A stretch of DNA of 64,000 bases from Gammaproteobacteria bacterium (GTDB taxonomy: Bacteria; Pseudomonadota; Gammaproteobacteria; HK1): positions 3,417,288 to 3,481,287 of the forward strand of contig WLWT01000001.1 in NCBI GenBank assembly GCA_012103455.1. The letters are read 5' to 3'. Position numbers and translations under genes: made by a program. Of the stretch, positions 56,242 to 64,000 are shown one piece after another; the first letter of the stretch is position 1; every line of letters starts with the position of its first letter. The notes under the pieces are model-generated. The model saw only the letters and a program-made list of their open reading frames with translations. It did no database searches and was not told the origin of the DNA.

Positions 56242-57157
56242 CCTCAAACATGGACTTCCATTGCCCGACAGAACGGGCAGATTCGAGCCGTCTTGCCAGA
56301 CTGGCGAGAGCTTGGGATACCACTCGTCTGTTCGTGCTGTTCGCCGCCCCGAGGTACCCGTCAACCGTTCTCGACTGTCCAGTAGCATCTGGTAACGAAG
56401 TCTTCACCCGCTCTGAAGAATGCTTTAGTGCATGCATCAGCACTTCGCGTGTACTAGTGCCCCCTTTGTATCCGCTCGCGGCATCGAGCGCGAGTGACTC
56501 CAGATGGTATCCGGTCAATCGCTGCTGCTCCGGCAGACGAGAAACCAACGCTTTCATGAGTTTGATTGTCGGAACCAAAGAGCCATCAAGCCGCTTGTTC
56601 GCTGAAGTCAGTTGGTCCTTGAATGCCGCTGGATTGGTCGCGTTCCACCCGCTACCAGAGGCATCTGGAACGCGAACCTCCTTTCCCACCCTGACGGCGG
56701 GGAGTAACTGGACCTCCGAGCCGTCGCGAAACGCCACGGTCACTGCCATATTGCCCTTGTCAACGCTCTCTATCTCGCGCCCGGTGTACTTGTCGCGAAT
56801 GATGTCCGTCAAATTGTCCAGCAGTTGCTGTGGCGATAGTCCGACAGTGTTCTCTCTATTGAGAACCAACAGTGCGTCCACATCGCTCAGGCCTTCGACA
56901 TAGGTGTGCTTGGCGACGGATCCGCCGAACAGAACCGAGTCGATATCGACATCATCGCCGACGATGTCTTTCAACTCGCCAAGGCGTTCCCCAATCTTTT
57001 CGGCATCTCTGTCGTTGTAGTTCTTCAAGCAATCTTGCAGATAGCCGTTGACATCGCCCTCTAGTCTCTTCGCTTCCGCCTCGCGAGCCGCATCGACCTT
57101 GGCCCGCAGCGAAGGACTGGACGCGGGTATATAGCGACCCCCGCCTCCTCCTCCCAT
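56225..57157 (-). CDS. CD-NTase (cGAS/DncV-like cyclase) of type IV CBASS
   Basis: The 310-residue enzyme makes the cyclic or linear nucleotide signal that activates the effector. The nucleotidyltransferase motif is VLFGGSVAKHTYVEGLSDVD, with GGS and the DxD metal pair; the third-acid strand reads GSEVQLLPAV, where an Asp is often found but Gln stands here. NPAAFKDQLTSANKRLDG and VPTIKLMKALVSRLPEQQ are the C-terminal helical core. The natural start is ATG 57157 (overlapping the TGT-gene stop as TAATG), giving an N-terminus of Met followed by six Gly and RYIPASS. That glycine tail is a probable target of the neighbouring QueC-like enzyme. Confidence 0.88.
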   Translation of the reverse strand: MGGGGGGRYIPASSPSLRAKVDAAREAEAKRLEGDVNGYLQDCLKNYNDRDAEKIGERLGELKDIVGDDVDIDSVLFGGSVAKHTYVEGLSDVDALLVLNRENTVGLSPQQLLDNLTDIIRDKYTGREIESVDKGNMAVTVAFRDGSEVQLLPAVRVGKEVRVPDASGSGWNATNPAAFKDQLTSANKRLDGSLVPTIKLMKALVSRLPEQQRLTGYHLESLALDAASGYKGGTSTREVLMHALKHSSERVKTSLPDATGQSRTVDGYLGAANSTNRRVVSQALASLARRLESARSVGQWKSMFEGDRNS

Positions 57158-58209
57158 TACCAAATCTCCTCTAGCTCTGAGATCTGAGACCGCATGGTCT
57201 CGAATGCGCGCTTGAGATTCTCCCGGCCGTGCTCAAATACAGTAAAATCTTGATTCTCCGACGATCCGAAGACCTGTAAACTGGTCGCCAACCCTGCCAG
57301 ATAAGAAATGTTGCTGCTAAGAGCGGTCACAATTGACTCGTCATAGGGAGCCGCGAGATCACCACGAATCTGGATTGAGCTTTCGAGGTTGACCGCTAGT
57401 CCTTCATGAAGGTAGTACCTCATCCACGAGACTCCATCGAAGATCTCTCCGCCGGCAAAGTAGTACAGCGGCGTGATTGTAGGGTCCAGCCCGCCCCAAA
57501 CGTGGATAGGAACGTGGATGTCGTTACGGGTCAGGAGAACACGAAGCCTAGCGAGGCGGCGCAACCTGTCGAGAAGATCGTGGCCAAGTTCCTTCTCAGT
57601 TACTCCAACTACATCGAAGTCACGCAATTCCGCTACAACCGGCAGAAGAGCATCTACCTCAATTACGTCGCTCCTGTCAGATGCGGGTTTCAACAGGAGG
57701 TTCTTTCCCCAATGGGGATAAGAGTCAAATAGACGCTTAGAGCTTTGAATCTGCCGCTCAAATGGTGTGTGCTTGGTGTCCCAGTCGTAGTTCGCGACCA
57801 GAATCGAAGCGTCGCTATTAGTCTCTACCAAGTCGTCAAGGACGGCCAGATAGTTTTCGAAAGAGAATGGAAGGTTGCGCACAGGCGTAATCTTCGGCTC
57901 CGTCGAATCAAACTCTGGCGCCAGTTCATATCCACCGCTGTCGAGGAATAACAGGCGCGGCGTCTCAAGGTGCTTTTTCGGAGAGGCGTAGTGGTCATGA
58001 AATAAGTCATACGCACTAATGAGGAAGGATTCGTGGAGATAAGCTCCCAAAACATCCAAGGCCCCATTCGTTTCCGAGTGAACTCGCTCTGTGCCCTCGG
58101 ACTTCTCTACGTAGAATCCGAAGCCTTTGCTCGAGAATGACGGCACAAGCAGTGGTAGATCCACATCTGCTCCCAATGGGGTTTGCGGATTGCGAGACCT
58201 AAAGTGCAT
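57157..58209 (-). CDS. cap10: TGT-like transglycosylase-related protein of type IV CBASS
   Basis: A 350-residue relative of tRNA-guanine transglycosylase. RLLFLDSGGYELAPEF matches the substrate-binding Asp-Ser-Gly-Gly loop of TGT. HVPIHVWGGLDPTITPLYYF and AGGEIFDGVSWMRYYLHEGL match the later barrel strands. The zinc-binding Cys region of tRNA-modifying TGT is not evident, so the tRNA role is probably lost. In type IV CBASS this protein pairs with the QueC-like enzyme to handle a deazaguanine base. Its start overlaps the QueC gene by 11 bases and its stop overlaps the cyclase start. Confidence 0.82.
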   Translation of the reverse strand: MHFRSRNPQTPLGADVDLPLLVPSFSSKGFGFYVEKSEGTERVHSETNGALDVLGAYLHESFLISAYDLFHDHYASPKKHLETPRLLFLDSGGYELAPEFDSTEPKITPVRNLPFSFENYLAVLDDLVETNSDASILVANYDWDTKHTPFERQIQSSKRLFDSYPHWGKNLLLKPASDRSDVIEVDALLPVVAELRDFDVVGVTEKELGHDLLDRLRRLARLRVLLTRNDIHVPIHVWGGLDPTITPLYYFAGGEIFDGVSWMRYYLHEGLAVNLESSIQIRGDLAAPYDESIVTALSSNISYLAGLATSLQVFGSSENQDFTVFEHGRENLKRAFETMRSQISELEEIW

Positions 58210-58792
58210 TCAGTTTCTCCCGATCCTTGCAAGACAGGCACACGCCACAAGGTGCGTCTCCTCCTGTCTCGCAACTATAGGTCAAGGGAATCGGCGCTGA
58301 TTGCGACTTCGCATACGCCCAAATGTCGGGCTTAGACCAATCGACAAATGGTGCCAATACGGAGATTCGACCGCCCGAGTAAAGGTCAACAACACGCTGC
58401 ATCTCTTCAACGAACGCAGGACTGCAGTCCGCATAGCCGGTCCCTGCATGAATGCCGATAGCGATTCCCGTCACAGACGAAGGTGCCTCCATTAGTGCAC
58501 CAAAGAGAAAGAATGCGTTCCTTCCGAGCACTTCTCCGGCCAGCTTCATCGACCCTGCAGTCCAATCGAAGCGATTCAGTCGGACTTGATAGTGTGCCGC
58601 TAGGCTTTTCGCTGCCTCGAATTCCTTGTAACGAGCGCTCTGCCCGAAATCGATAAAGGCAGCATCCGTAGGTCGCCCGGCATTCTTGTAGAAGCTGAGA
58701 CAACACGCTGAATCGAGTCCACCACTCAGAAGAACCCGTACCTCCGGGCCACTCACTGACGTGAGTTCTTCAGACGCTTCCTCTCTGACCAT
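58199..58792 (-). CDS. cap9: QueC-like enzyme of type IV CBASS
   Basis: A 197-residue PP-loop protein related to 7-cyano-7-deazaguanine synthase. The ATP-binding loop is VRVLLSGGLDSACCLSFY and the zinc-binding end is SCETGGDAPCGVCLSCKDRE. No queD, queE or folE gene is nearby, so it is not a queuosine operon. Instead it heads a five-gene defence operon. In type IV CBASS the QueC-like protein is reported to attach a deazaguanine to the cyclase N-terminus (from memory). ATG 58792 has a strong AGGAAGG site. It is transcribed divergently from the serine recombinase remnant. Confidence 0.85.
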   Translation of the reverse strand: MVREEASEELTSVSGPEVRVLLSGGLDSACCLSFYKNAGRPTDAAFIDFGQSARYKEFEAAKSLAAHYQVRLNRFDWTAGSMKLAGEVLGRNAFFLFGALMEAPSSVTGIAIGIHAGTGYADCSPAFVEEMQRVVDLYSGGRISVLAPFVDWSKPDIWAYAKSQSAPIPLTYSCETGGDAPCGVCLSCKDREKLNAL

Positions 58793-58818
58793 AGGCTTCC
58801 TTCCTGCAGGCCCACCTC

Positions 58819-58832
58819 AAAAACGACCGTTT
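58819..58832. promoter_or_regulatory. Possible operator upstream of the CBASS operon
   Basis: AAAACG and CGTTTT face each other around two bases, 27 bases before the QueC-like start codon. The position fits an operator or an early stem in the leader. No regulator gene is next to it, so this is a weak call. Confidence 0.3.
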
Positions 58833-58961
58833 TCGAGACACTCGGGACAGAATCGTCCAATAGTCGTTTAGTTCTGCCTACCATATCTCAAAACTTTCTT
58901 TCGTAATAGTCTCTCAATATTGATATAACGCCGTCGGCTTTTGAGAGAGTCTCAGCGCGCC

Positions 58962-59549
58962 ATGAAGATCGGATACGCCAGAATCAGCACCACCGACCAA
59001 GGCGTGTCTATGCAGCGCGATGCTTTGGAGGCCGCTGGCTACACATGCATCTACACGGATACGAAATCTGGGATACGTGCAGATCGTGAGGGACTCATCT
59101 CCGCTTTAGATTGCGCCAGATCAGGTGACGTGATGGTCGTCTAGCGCCTAGATAGGCTAGGCCGCTCCCTAAAGGACCTGCTCGAACTGGCCGCCCGCCT
59201 CGACGCGGCTGGCGTCGGGCTTGTCAGCTTGACCGAGCACCTCAACACGACGACATCCGGCGGCTGGCTTGTGTTCCAAGTCTTCGGCGCAATCGCGGAA
59301 TTCGAACGCAACCTCATTCGAGAGCGCACGACTGCCGGCCTACTGGCTGCGCGTGCCCGTGGCCGTAAGGGCGGTAGACCGAAATCCTTTTCTGAGAAAG
59401 ACATGGCTGTTGCAAGGGCGCTACTCGCCGACCCAGAGAGGGCCGTACAAGAAGTGGCAACTCGGCCGAATACCAGTCCTGCCACCCTCTACCGATACTT
59501 GCCGAAAGGCGGACGGTCAGGCCTCACGCGCGACGACTTACCGGCGTAA
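58962..59549 (+). pseudogene. Serine recombinase (resolvase/invertase) with a nonsense codon
   Basis: The protein would start MKIGYARISTTDQGVSMQRD, the catalytic N-terminus with Ser in ARIS. A TAG at 59142 replaces a residue (normally Trp) between DVMVV and RLDRLGRSLKDLLELA; the same frame continues through GGWLVFQVFGAIAEFERNLI and RERTTAGLLAARARGRKGGR to the HTH DNA-binding end. The rest is intact, so one base change inactivated it. It may once have served the island or a transposon. Confidence 0.88.
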
Positions 59550-59639
59550 CCCTGAGCCGCGCAAGCGCAAGCTGTTACTGCCCTAAATACAGTGGTAGCA
59601 ACAACCAAATGGAAGGCCGGCATGAACGATGACCGATGT

Positions 59640-60699
59640 TTCGGGGTGATGCCTGCCAAGGCCATGTTCGGCCGTTCGTTGTTGTAGGTCCAAAGTCAAC
59701 GCCTAGCGTATGGTTGGACCTGTTGGATTGAATCAAACAGGTATTGACCAAGCCAATCGTAGCGCACCGTTCGGTTGAAACGTTCGGCGTAGCCGTTTGG
59801 GTGCGCTTTTCCTGGCTGGATGTACTCTAGCCGGAGCCCCTGCTGTTCAGCCCAGGATGTTAGCGCGGCACTGACGTGCTCAGGGCCGTTATCACCTCGT
59901 AGCACTGGCCGCTTGCCGCGCCATTAACTGGTCAAGCACCCGAATGACACGCTCAGACGGCAACGAGAAATCGGCCTCGATGGCCAGACCTTGGCGACTG
60001 AAATCGTCGATGATGTGCAATAGCCGGTAAGTACCGCCGGTTCCCAAACGCTCGTGCATAAAGTCCATCGGCCAGGTGCGATCGATGGTATCGGGCACGG
60101 CCAAAGGCGCCGGCTTGTCACGCACAATGCGCCGCTTCGGCTCAACCCGTCGATTTAGCTCGAACTCCCGGTAGCCCCGCCACACCCGCTTATGATTGCA
60201 GCGAAAGCCTTTGACGTTGCGCAGGCACAGGCAACATGGCCCGAAGCCCCAGTTGCGCTGATCGTGGGTCAGACGCACCCACCCATCGGCAATCAGTGCG
60301 TTCTCCTCACAGAGCTTCGCGCGCTAGCGATAGCCGGTCTCACTGAGACCAAGGGCGCGACACACCACTGCGCTGCCCGTGCCGTGTGCCGCCTGAGTGC
60401 TCTTGGCCCTCTCACGTCTGCGAGAGGGCCTCAGTACTTTCCCTCGAGAGCCTCCTTGCGGATCGCCGAAACAAGCCGCTCCTCGGCGTACCTCTTCTTC
60501 AGTCGGCGGTTCTCGTCCTCCAGTTCTTTGAGACGGGCCATTAGCGACGCATCCAGGCCGCCATACCGCGCTTGCCATGTGTAGAACATGGCCGAACTCA
60601 TACCGTGTTCGCGGCAAAGCTCTGGAACCGGCGTGCCGGTCTAGGCCTGCTTCGGGATGCTGATGATCGGGCTGTCTGGGTATCGGGACTTTGTCATGT
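59640..60699 (-). pseudogene. IS3-family element (orfA-orfB), decayed
   Basis: orfA remnants begin near 60699 (MTKSRYPDSPIISIPKQ, stop, then MSSAMFYTWQARYGG in frame). orfB pieces are WPMDFMHERLGTGGTYRLLH and IIDDFSRQGLAIEADFSLPS (first Asp region), then LRGDNGPEHVSAALTSWAEQ and YIQPGKAHPNGYAERFNRTV (second Asp and final Glu region) in another frame. At least three lesions are visible. It lies between the recombinase remnant and tRNA-Thr. Confidence 0.75.
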
Positions 60700-60836
60700 G
60701 GGATCGCCTTCGTTCACACTACGAGAACATTCCACTTCTCAATACCGCTACTTTTCGGGGGGATTACCTAACCTGAAGATTCCCAAATTAGCAGGATGGT
60801 TTTCCGGGAATTTTCTGGATGTTTTCGTTTGAGAAA

Positions 60837-60912
60837 TGGTGCCGGTGAGTGGACTCGAACCACCGACCTACTGATTACGAATCAGTTGCTCTGCCAACTG
60901 AGCTACACCGGC
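60837..60912 (-). tRNA. tRNA-Thr (anticodon CGT)
   Basis: The minus strand folds as a cloverleaf: acceptor GCCGGTG/CACCGGC, D-arm GCTCAGTTGGCAGAGC, anticodon stem ACTGA/TCAGT with loop TTCGTAA (anticodon CGT), and a T-arm with TTCGAGT. Discriminator A and an encoded CCA follow (60837-60840). It appears intact. tRNA-Thr genes are common integration sites, which fits the integrase remnants on either side. Confidence 0.93.
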
Positions 60913-60944
60913 ATTGTCTTTGAAAATCAAACGCTTAGGGGCAT

Positions 60945-60969
60945 CTGAAATTTTGTCACGAAATTTCAG
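60945..60969. repeat. Inverted repeat upstream of tRNA-Thr
   Basis: CTGAAATTT and AAATTTCAG form a perfect 9-bp stem with a seven-base loop, about 33 bases before the tRNA 5' end. It could be an operator or attachment-site arm; there is no T-run to make it a terminator. Confidence 0.45.
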
Positions 60970-61199
60970 GGGTAGATCGTAGAGGAACGCCTTGCGGCAA
61001 CTGATCGTCATCCCCCGAACTGTGACCGGAGTCGTGGCGACACTATATACCCGCCCGATACCACTAAGCGAAGGTAGCAGAAGGCCGTTTTTGATGGCAA
61101 GTATCGAAACTAGGGTGACTGCCAGGGGCCGCACGCTATAAGGTGGTGGTCTCTGTCACGGGGTGAAGGGTCAAGCAGAACGTTCGGCACACCGCTTGC

Positions 61200-61740
61200 C
61201 GCAGAACCGTGGGGCCAGGAGACGGAGCTTAGGAAAGATTCGGTCGTGGTCGACTCGCTGCACCTGACGGTGGGCCAATTCATCGCCCGCTACTAGCGTT
61301 TCGCTTTGCCAACCAAGAAGAAAAAGACGAGGCAGACGTACACCGATCAACTCGCCTATCGGGCACTGAGGCTCGGCAAGTACAAGGCCGTAGACCCTGA
61401 GCTGCCACGCCTCATATCTGAGTGCCGCGACGAATTACTGTCTGCACTGTTCATCCGTGGTATCAGGGCAGGCCGTCGGCCGAACGCAACGGTGGCGCAC
61501 TGCTTGAATGTTCTCAGCAGCGTCTATTCCGCAGCCATAAAGAGGACTGGCACGTGTTGAGAGAAGACCAGAACCTTGTCCAAGCTGTCCGACGATCACA
61601 CGTGGACAACGGGCGAACACGGTTTCTAACCAGCGCCGAGCGCCGCACCCTGCTCGAAGCGTGCCGTGAAGAGAGCAAAGGCATAGAGAACCGGCTCTAT
61701 TGGATTATGGTGACTGCGATCTATACGGGGGTGTGTGTAT
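61200..61740 (+). pseudogene. Phage-type tyrosine integrase remnant (right side of the island)
   Basis: Frames join to give DSVVVDSLHLTVGQFIARY, a stop at 61294, then TKKKKTRQTYTDQLAYRALR and LGKYKAVDPELPRLISECRD (core-binding domain). Next come GRRPNATVAHCLNVLSSVYS, a frameshift near 61545, and SHVDNGRTRFLTSAERRTLL with YWIMVTAIYTG at the start of the catalytic domain. The catalytic Arg-His-Tyr end is missing. It sits 290 bases from tRNA-Thr and is a different integrase from the one at 53662. Confidence 0.72.
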
Positions 61741-62702
61741 TGCGGCCAAGCCGATCACTAGTCGATGTCTTCGACACAGGCGCTGTGGCGCCGCTTGGCG
61801 CGCCGTAGCTAGGCGCTGCCCGGCGGTTGCCGCGGTCGGTGGTCGCGCGGTCAACGAGCAGCCCTAGGCACTCTCCCCGAAGGAGGACAGCGCAGCCCTC
61901 CGGGGGGCGTTCATCTGCCCGGCCAAGGCGGTGGCCATAGCGGTGAACTTATAGGGTGTGAAGTGTCTCTAGGGCGGGAGGGTTCAACAGAGTCAATGGC
62001 TCTGCTTTGGCGCGTGTGTGGGGTCAGGGGTGGTGGTGAGCACCGCGCAGATTATCGTGCTGGGTGGGTCAGGCTTGTCCAGTGAGGTGAGCCGTGTCGT
62101 TGTACGGTCGTGTCGATACGGGGGTTGAGGCGGGACCCGACTGAGCGCCCCGCGCGGCTGCCCAAGGTCAACGGGTAGCGGCCAGCGGCTGCCCATCGCT
62201 CATCGCCCTGGCTTTTACCGAGGCGCCAGATGTCCAGGCAGGTGCGCATGCTGGGTTCGGGGCAGTGTTAAGCGAGCTGTCAATTGTCATCGGGCGCCAG
62301 CTCGGCGAGCGCCATGGCCAGACTATCACCTTGGAATTGCAAACAGTGCTCATGTGGCAGCGCCAAGACGTTGCGGGCGCCGTGGCCGCGGCATCGATAT
62401 TACGTGAACTCCGGGCGCGCACCGGCGGTACCGGTACCCCAGGTGCGTGCGATGATTGACTGCAACAGGCTGTGCGGGATTTGCCGACAGATACTCAGGG
62501 GCAACTAGCCGGCGGGGCGGATACTGTGCGCGCAGCGGGTGTCGCGAACATCGGCAAATCTTACCTGGACGATGGCACCGATCCGCTTGCCGCTCTTGCA
62601 TGAGAGCTGGTCTACGCCGTCCGGTGAGAATGGACAATATTCCACAGTACACCGCCGATTACCCGGGCGGCCTAGCCGGCCGGCACGGCGTCTCTGGCGA
62701 GA
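61741..62702. other. Unassigned segment, probably decayed coding sequence
   Basis: No gene can be supported. A plus-strand stretch near 62265-62459 (LSELSIVIGRQLGERHGQTI, ASILRELRARTGG) keeps helical, coding-like composition, but stops and shifts break it on both sides and no family is recognisable. It separates the island from the M48 protease gene. Confidence 0.4.
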
Positions 62703-63827
62703 TTATCGATCGACCTGTTCATCGGCACCGGGCACCGTAGAGGCTTTCGGCTTTACTTCCATATTCGGCTGCAACGGCTCGCCTGACGACCTTTTGGTGG
62801 CAATTTCCTTGACTGTTTTTGCAATAGCCACAAATCGTTCCGGTGATGTCGGATGGGTCGATTTGTGCTCGATGCTCTGTGGGCTTTGAATGGCGATGCG
62901 GCGCCAGAAGTTAGCGCTTTCGCGGATATCGAAGCCGGCCAGCGCCATGTAATACAGTCCTACATAGTCGGCTTCTTGCTCAAACTCCACGGAATAAGCG
63001 CCCGCGCCCGCCATCGCGCCCAACTCGGTAAATTGTCCGCCGGTATTGACGCCTGCCGCCGCGGCGAGCACATCCACCAGCAACCCCGCCGCGCCTCCGG
63101 CGATGACGTTGGTTTTCTTCGAGTCGATGTGACCCATGGCATTGTGAGCGAGTTCGTGGGAGACGATGAAGGCCACTTCCTCATCGGTCCGGAGAAACTC
63201 CATCATGCCTTTATGCATGACGATCCGATCGCCATCGGCATAGGCGTTCTTTATATCGCTAGGGTCTAACACCACGTCGAACGCACAGGTTTGCACTGGC
63301 GTCACTGTAAACGCCCGCGCTTCACCGGAGCGGCGTACCTGTATAGAGAGCGGTTGTCCCGACATGAGTGATTTAGCCAGTTGTTCGCGGGTTTGTTCCG
63401 CTGCGGACTCCCCCACTGGTACGCTCCAACCGGCAATACTCTCCAATACATCGCCGACGCGCAGTCCGGCTGCTTGCGCGGGGGACTGCGGCGCAATGAA
63501 CGTTATTTGCATTAAATCGGTAATCCCTAGCGCCTCGCGGGCGGCGTCGCGCCATCCGTCCTGTAGCTCCAAGTTGTTAGTGGCGCGCATACCGATGGTA
63601 TAACTCACACGCTCGCCGCAAAGCGGTACACTGCGGGTTAGTATTCGATACGCAACCCGTTGCAGACGTTGGTTCTCGTCAAAGTATGCCCGTAGCGCCA
63701 GTTCTCGCTGGGTTTTTGCTTCCAACTCCGCGGCCACTGACGAAACACCGGGCCTGAGTGTAGAGGGTGTTGCGCATCCGGCTAGAACAGTCGCCGCAAC
63801 TATGGCTAATAAGATCGTGCGCCTCAT
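62703..63827 (-). CDS. M48-family metalloprotease lipoprotein with a PDZ domain
   Basis: A 374-residue envelope protease. The start ATG 63827 gives a lipoprotein signal (RRTILLAIVAATVLAGCATP) with the lipidated Cys in LAGC. A PDZ-like segment follows (PQSPAQAAGLRVGDVLESIA). The zinc site is VAFIVSHELAHNAMGHIDSK (HExxH) with the third ligand Glu in SVEFEQEADYVGLYYMALAG. The C-terminal end HPTSPERFVAIAKTVKEIA is the usual M48 close. It probably degrades misfolded envelope proteins, like BepA/LoiP relatives. The longer upstream frame lacks a plausible signal. Confidence 0.9.
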   Translation of the reverse strand: MRRTILLAIVAATVLAGCATPSTLRPGVSSVAAELEAKTQRELALRAYFDENQRLQRVAYRILTRSVPLCGERVSYTIGMRATNNLELQDGWRDAAREALGITDLMQITFIAPQSPAQAAGLRVGDVLESIAGWSVPVGESAAEQTREQLAKSLMSGQPLSIQVRRSGEARAFTVTPVQTCAFDVVLDPSDIKNAYADGDRIVMHKGMMEFLRTDEEVAFIVSHELAHNAMGHIDSKKTNVIAGGAAGLLVDVLAAAAGVNTGGQFTELGAMAGAGAYSVEFEQEADYVGLYYMALAGFDIRESANFWRRIAIQSPQSIEHKSTHPTSPERFVAIAKTVKEIATKRSSGEPLQPNMEVKPKASTVPGADEQVDR

Positions 63828-64000
63828 CCTGATAATGCCTATCCAGTGTCTCCAGCAGGCAATTGTACCGTTAGATCTAAGGGAGGGTTGCTGTGTCTGT
63901 GCAGTGGCCAGGCTGCGCTTGGGGGGCAAGTTCGCTTATTCGTAAGGAGAACACGTCGGACGGCCCCTATGTAAGAAAGTTGTTGACGGACAGTTTTCCG

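Noticed and set aside
54921..58792. Queuosine biosynthesis or Dpd-type DNA modification cluster
   Set aside because: QueC and TGT relatives are present, but QueD, QueE and FolE partners and the Dpd helicase/nuclease genes are absent, while a CD-NTase and SLATT effector are present.
1..64000. CRISPR arrays
   Set aside because: I found no regularly spaced repeats with unique spacers and no cas genes; the repeats present are MITEs, attC sites and short tandem units.

Overview
The window is GC-rich and reads as a proteobacterial chromosome, most likely a gammaproteobacterium. Pointers are a thiE-thiF pair, an alpha-2-macroglobulin/PBP1C pair, a tyrosine-family integron integrase with attC sites, and a BPSS1780-type membrane protein. 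Intact metabolic operons alternate with insertion sequences, a MITE family, a group II intron and many genes broken by one or two lesions. This load of mobile DNA and fresh pseudogenes suggests a lineage undergoing genome decay, for instance a host-associated one; that is inference.

Layout. 1-8.6 kb: the end of a thiamine operon (thiE, thiF), a 1122-residue TPR/2-oxoglutarate oxygenase/TPR/glycosyltransferase-like protein between two MITE copies, a frameshifted membrane protein, then a class III CoA-transferase and a nitroreductase. 8.6-15.5 kb: a degraded integron. The integrase pseudogene (plus strand) faces away from an attI core, and three cassettes run leftwards. Cassette 1 carries HNH nuclease, unknown protein and minimal nucleotidyltransferase genes, all overlapping. 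Its attC is split by a group IIC intron. Cassette 2 is frameshifted and split by an ISL3-family IS. A clean attC separates it from cassette 3. 15.6-20 kb: a MITE, an IS630 remnant, a flavin-dependent oxidoreductase and a cluster of gene fragments (FAD enzyme, ogt, ilvD). 20-29.4 kb: catabolic enzymes (CoA-transferase/racemase, kynureninase, sulfur dioxygenase, glutathione transferase, luciferase-like oxidoreductase, an aberrant ornithine carbamoyltransferase, a TPP enzyme, a class II aldolase).

29.8-32.1 kb: a two-gene PARIS-like anti-phage system (AAA ATPase plus DUF4435/TOPRIM protein). 32.6-38 kb: DUF1801 protein, glutathione transferase, CoA-transferase, M17 aminopeptidase, HAD phosphatase. 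38-39 kb: an AT-rich 2OG-oxygenase gene that looks imported. 39.1-52.7 kb: a periplasmic module of PBP1C, alpha-2-macroglobulin (broken by a frameshift and an IS5-family insertion) and a 1.5-kilo-residue secreted protein.

53-62.7 kb: an island with two degraded tyrosine integrases, a tRNA-Thr gene and a degenerate tRNA-Thr fragment. It holds a complete type IV CBASS operon (QueC-like, TGT-like, CD-NTase, SLATT effector, OGG-like glycosylase), a broken serine recombinase and a broken IS3 element. An M48 lipoprotein protease closes the window. The strongest material is the type IV CBASS, whose CD-NTase begins with Met followed by six glycines, and the multiply invaded integron with its three-gene HNH/unknown/nucleotidyltransferase cassette.
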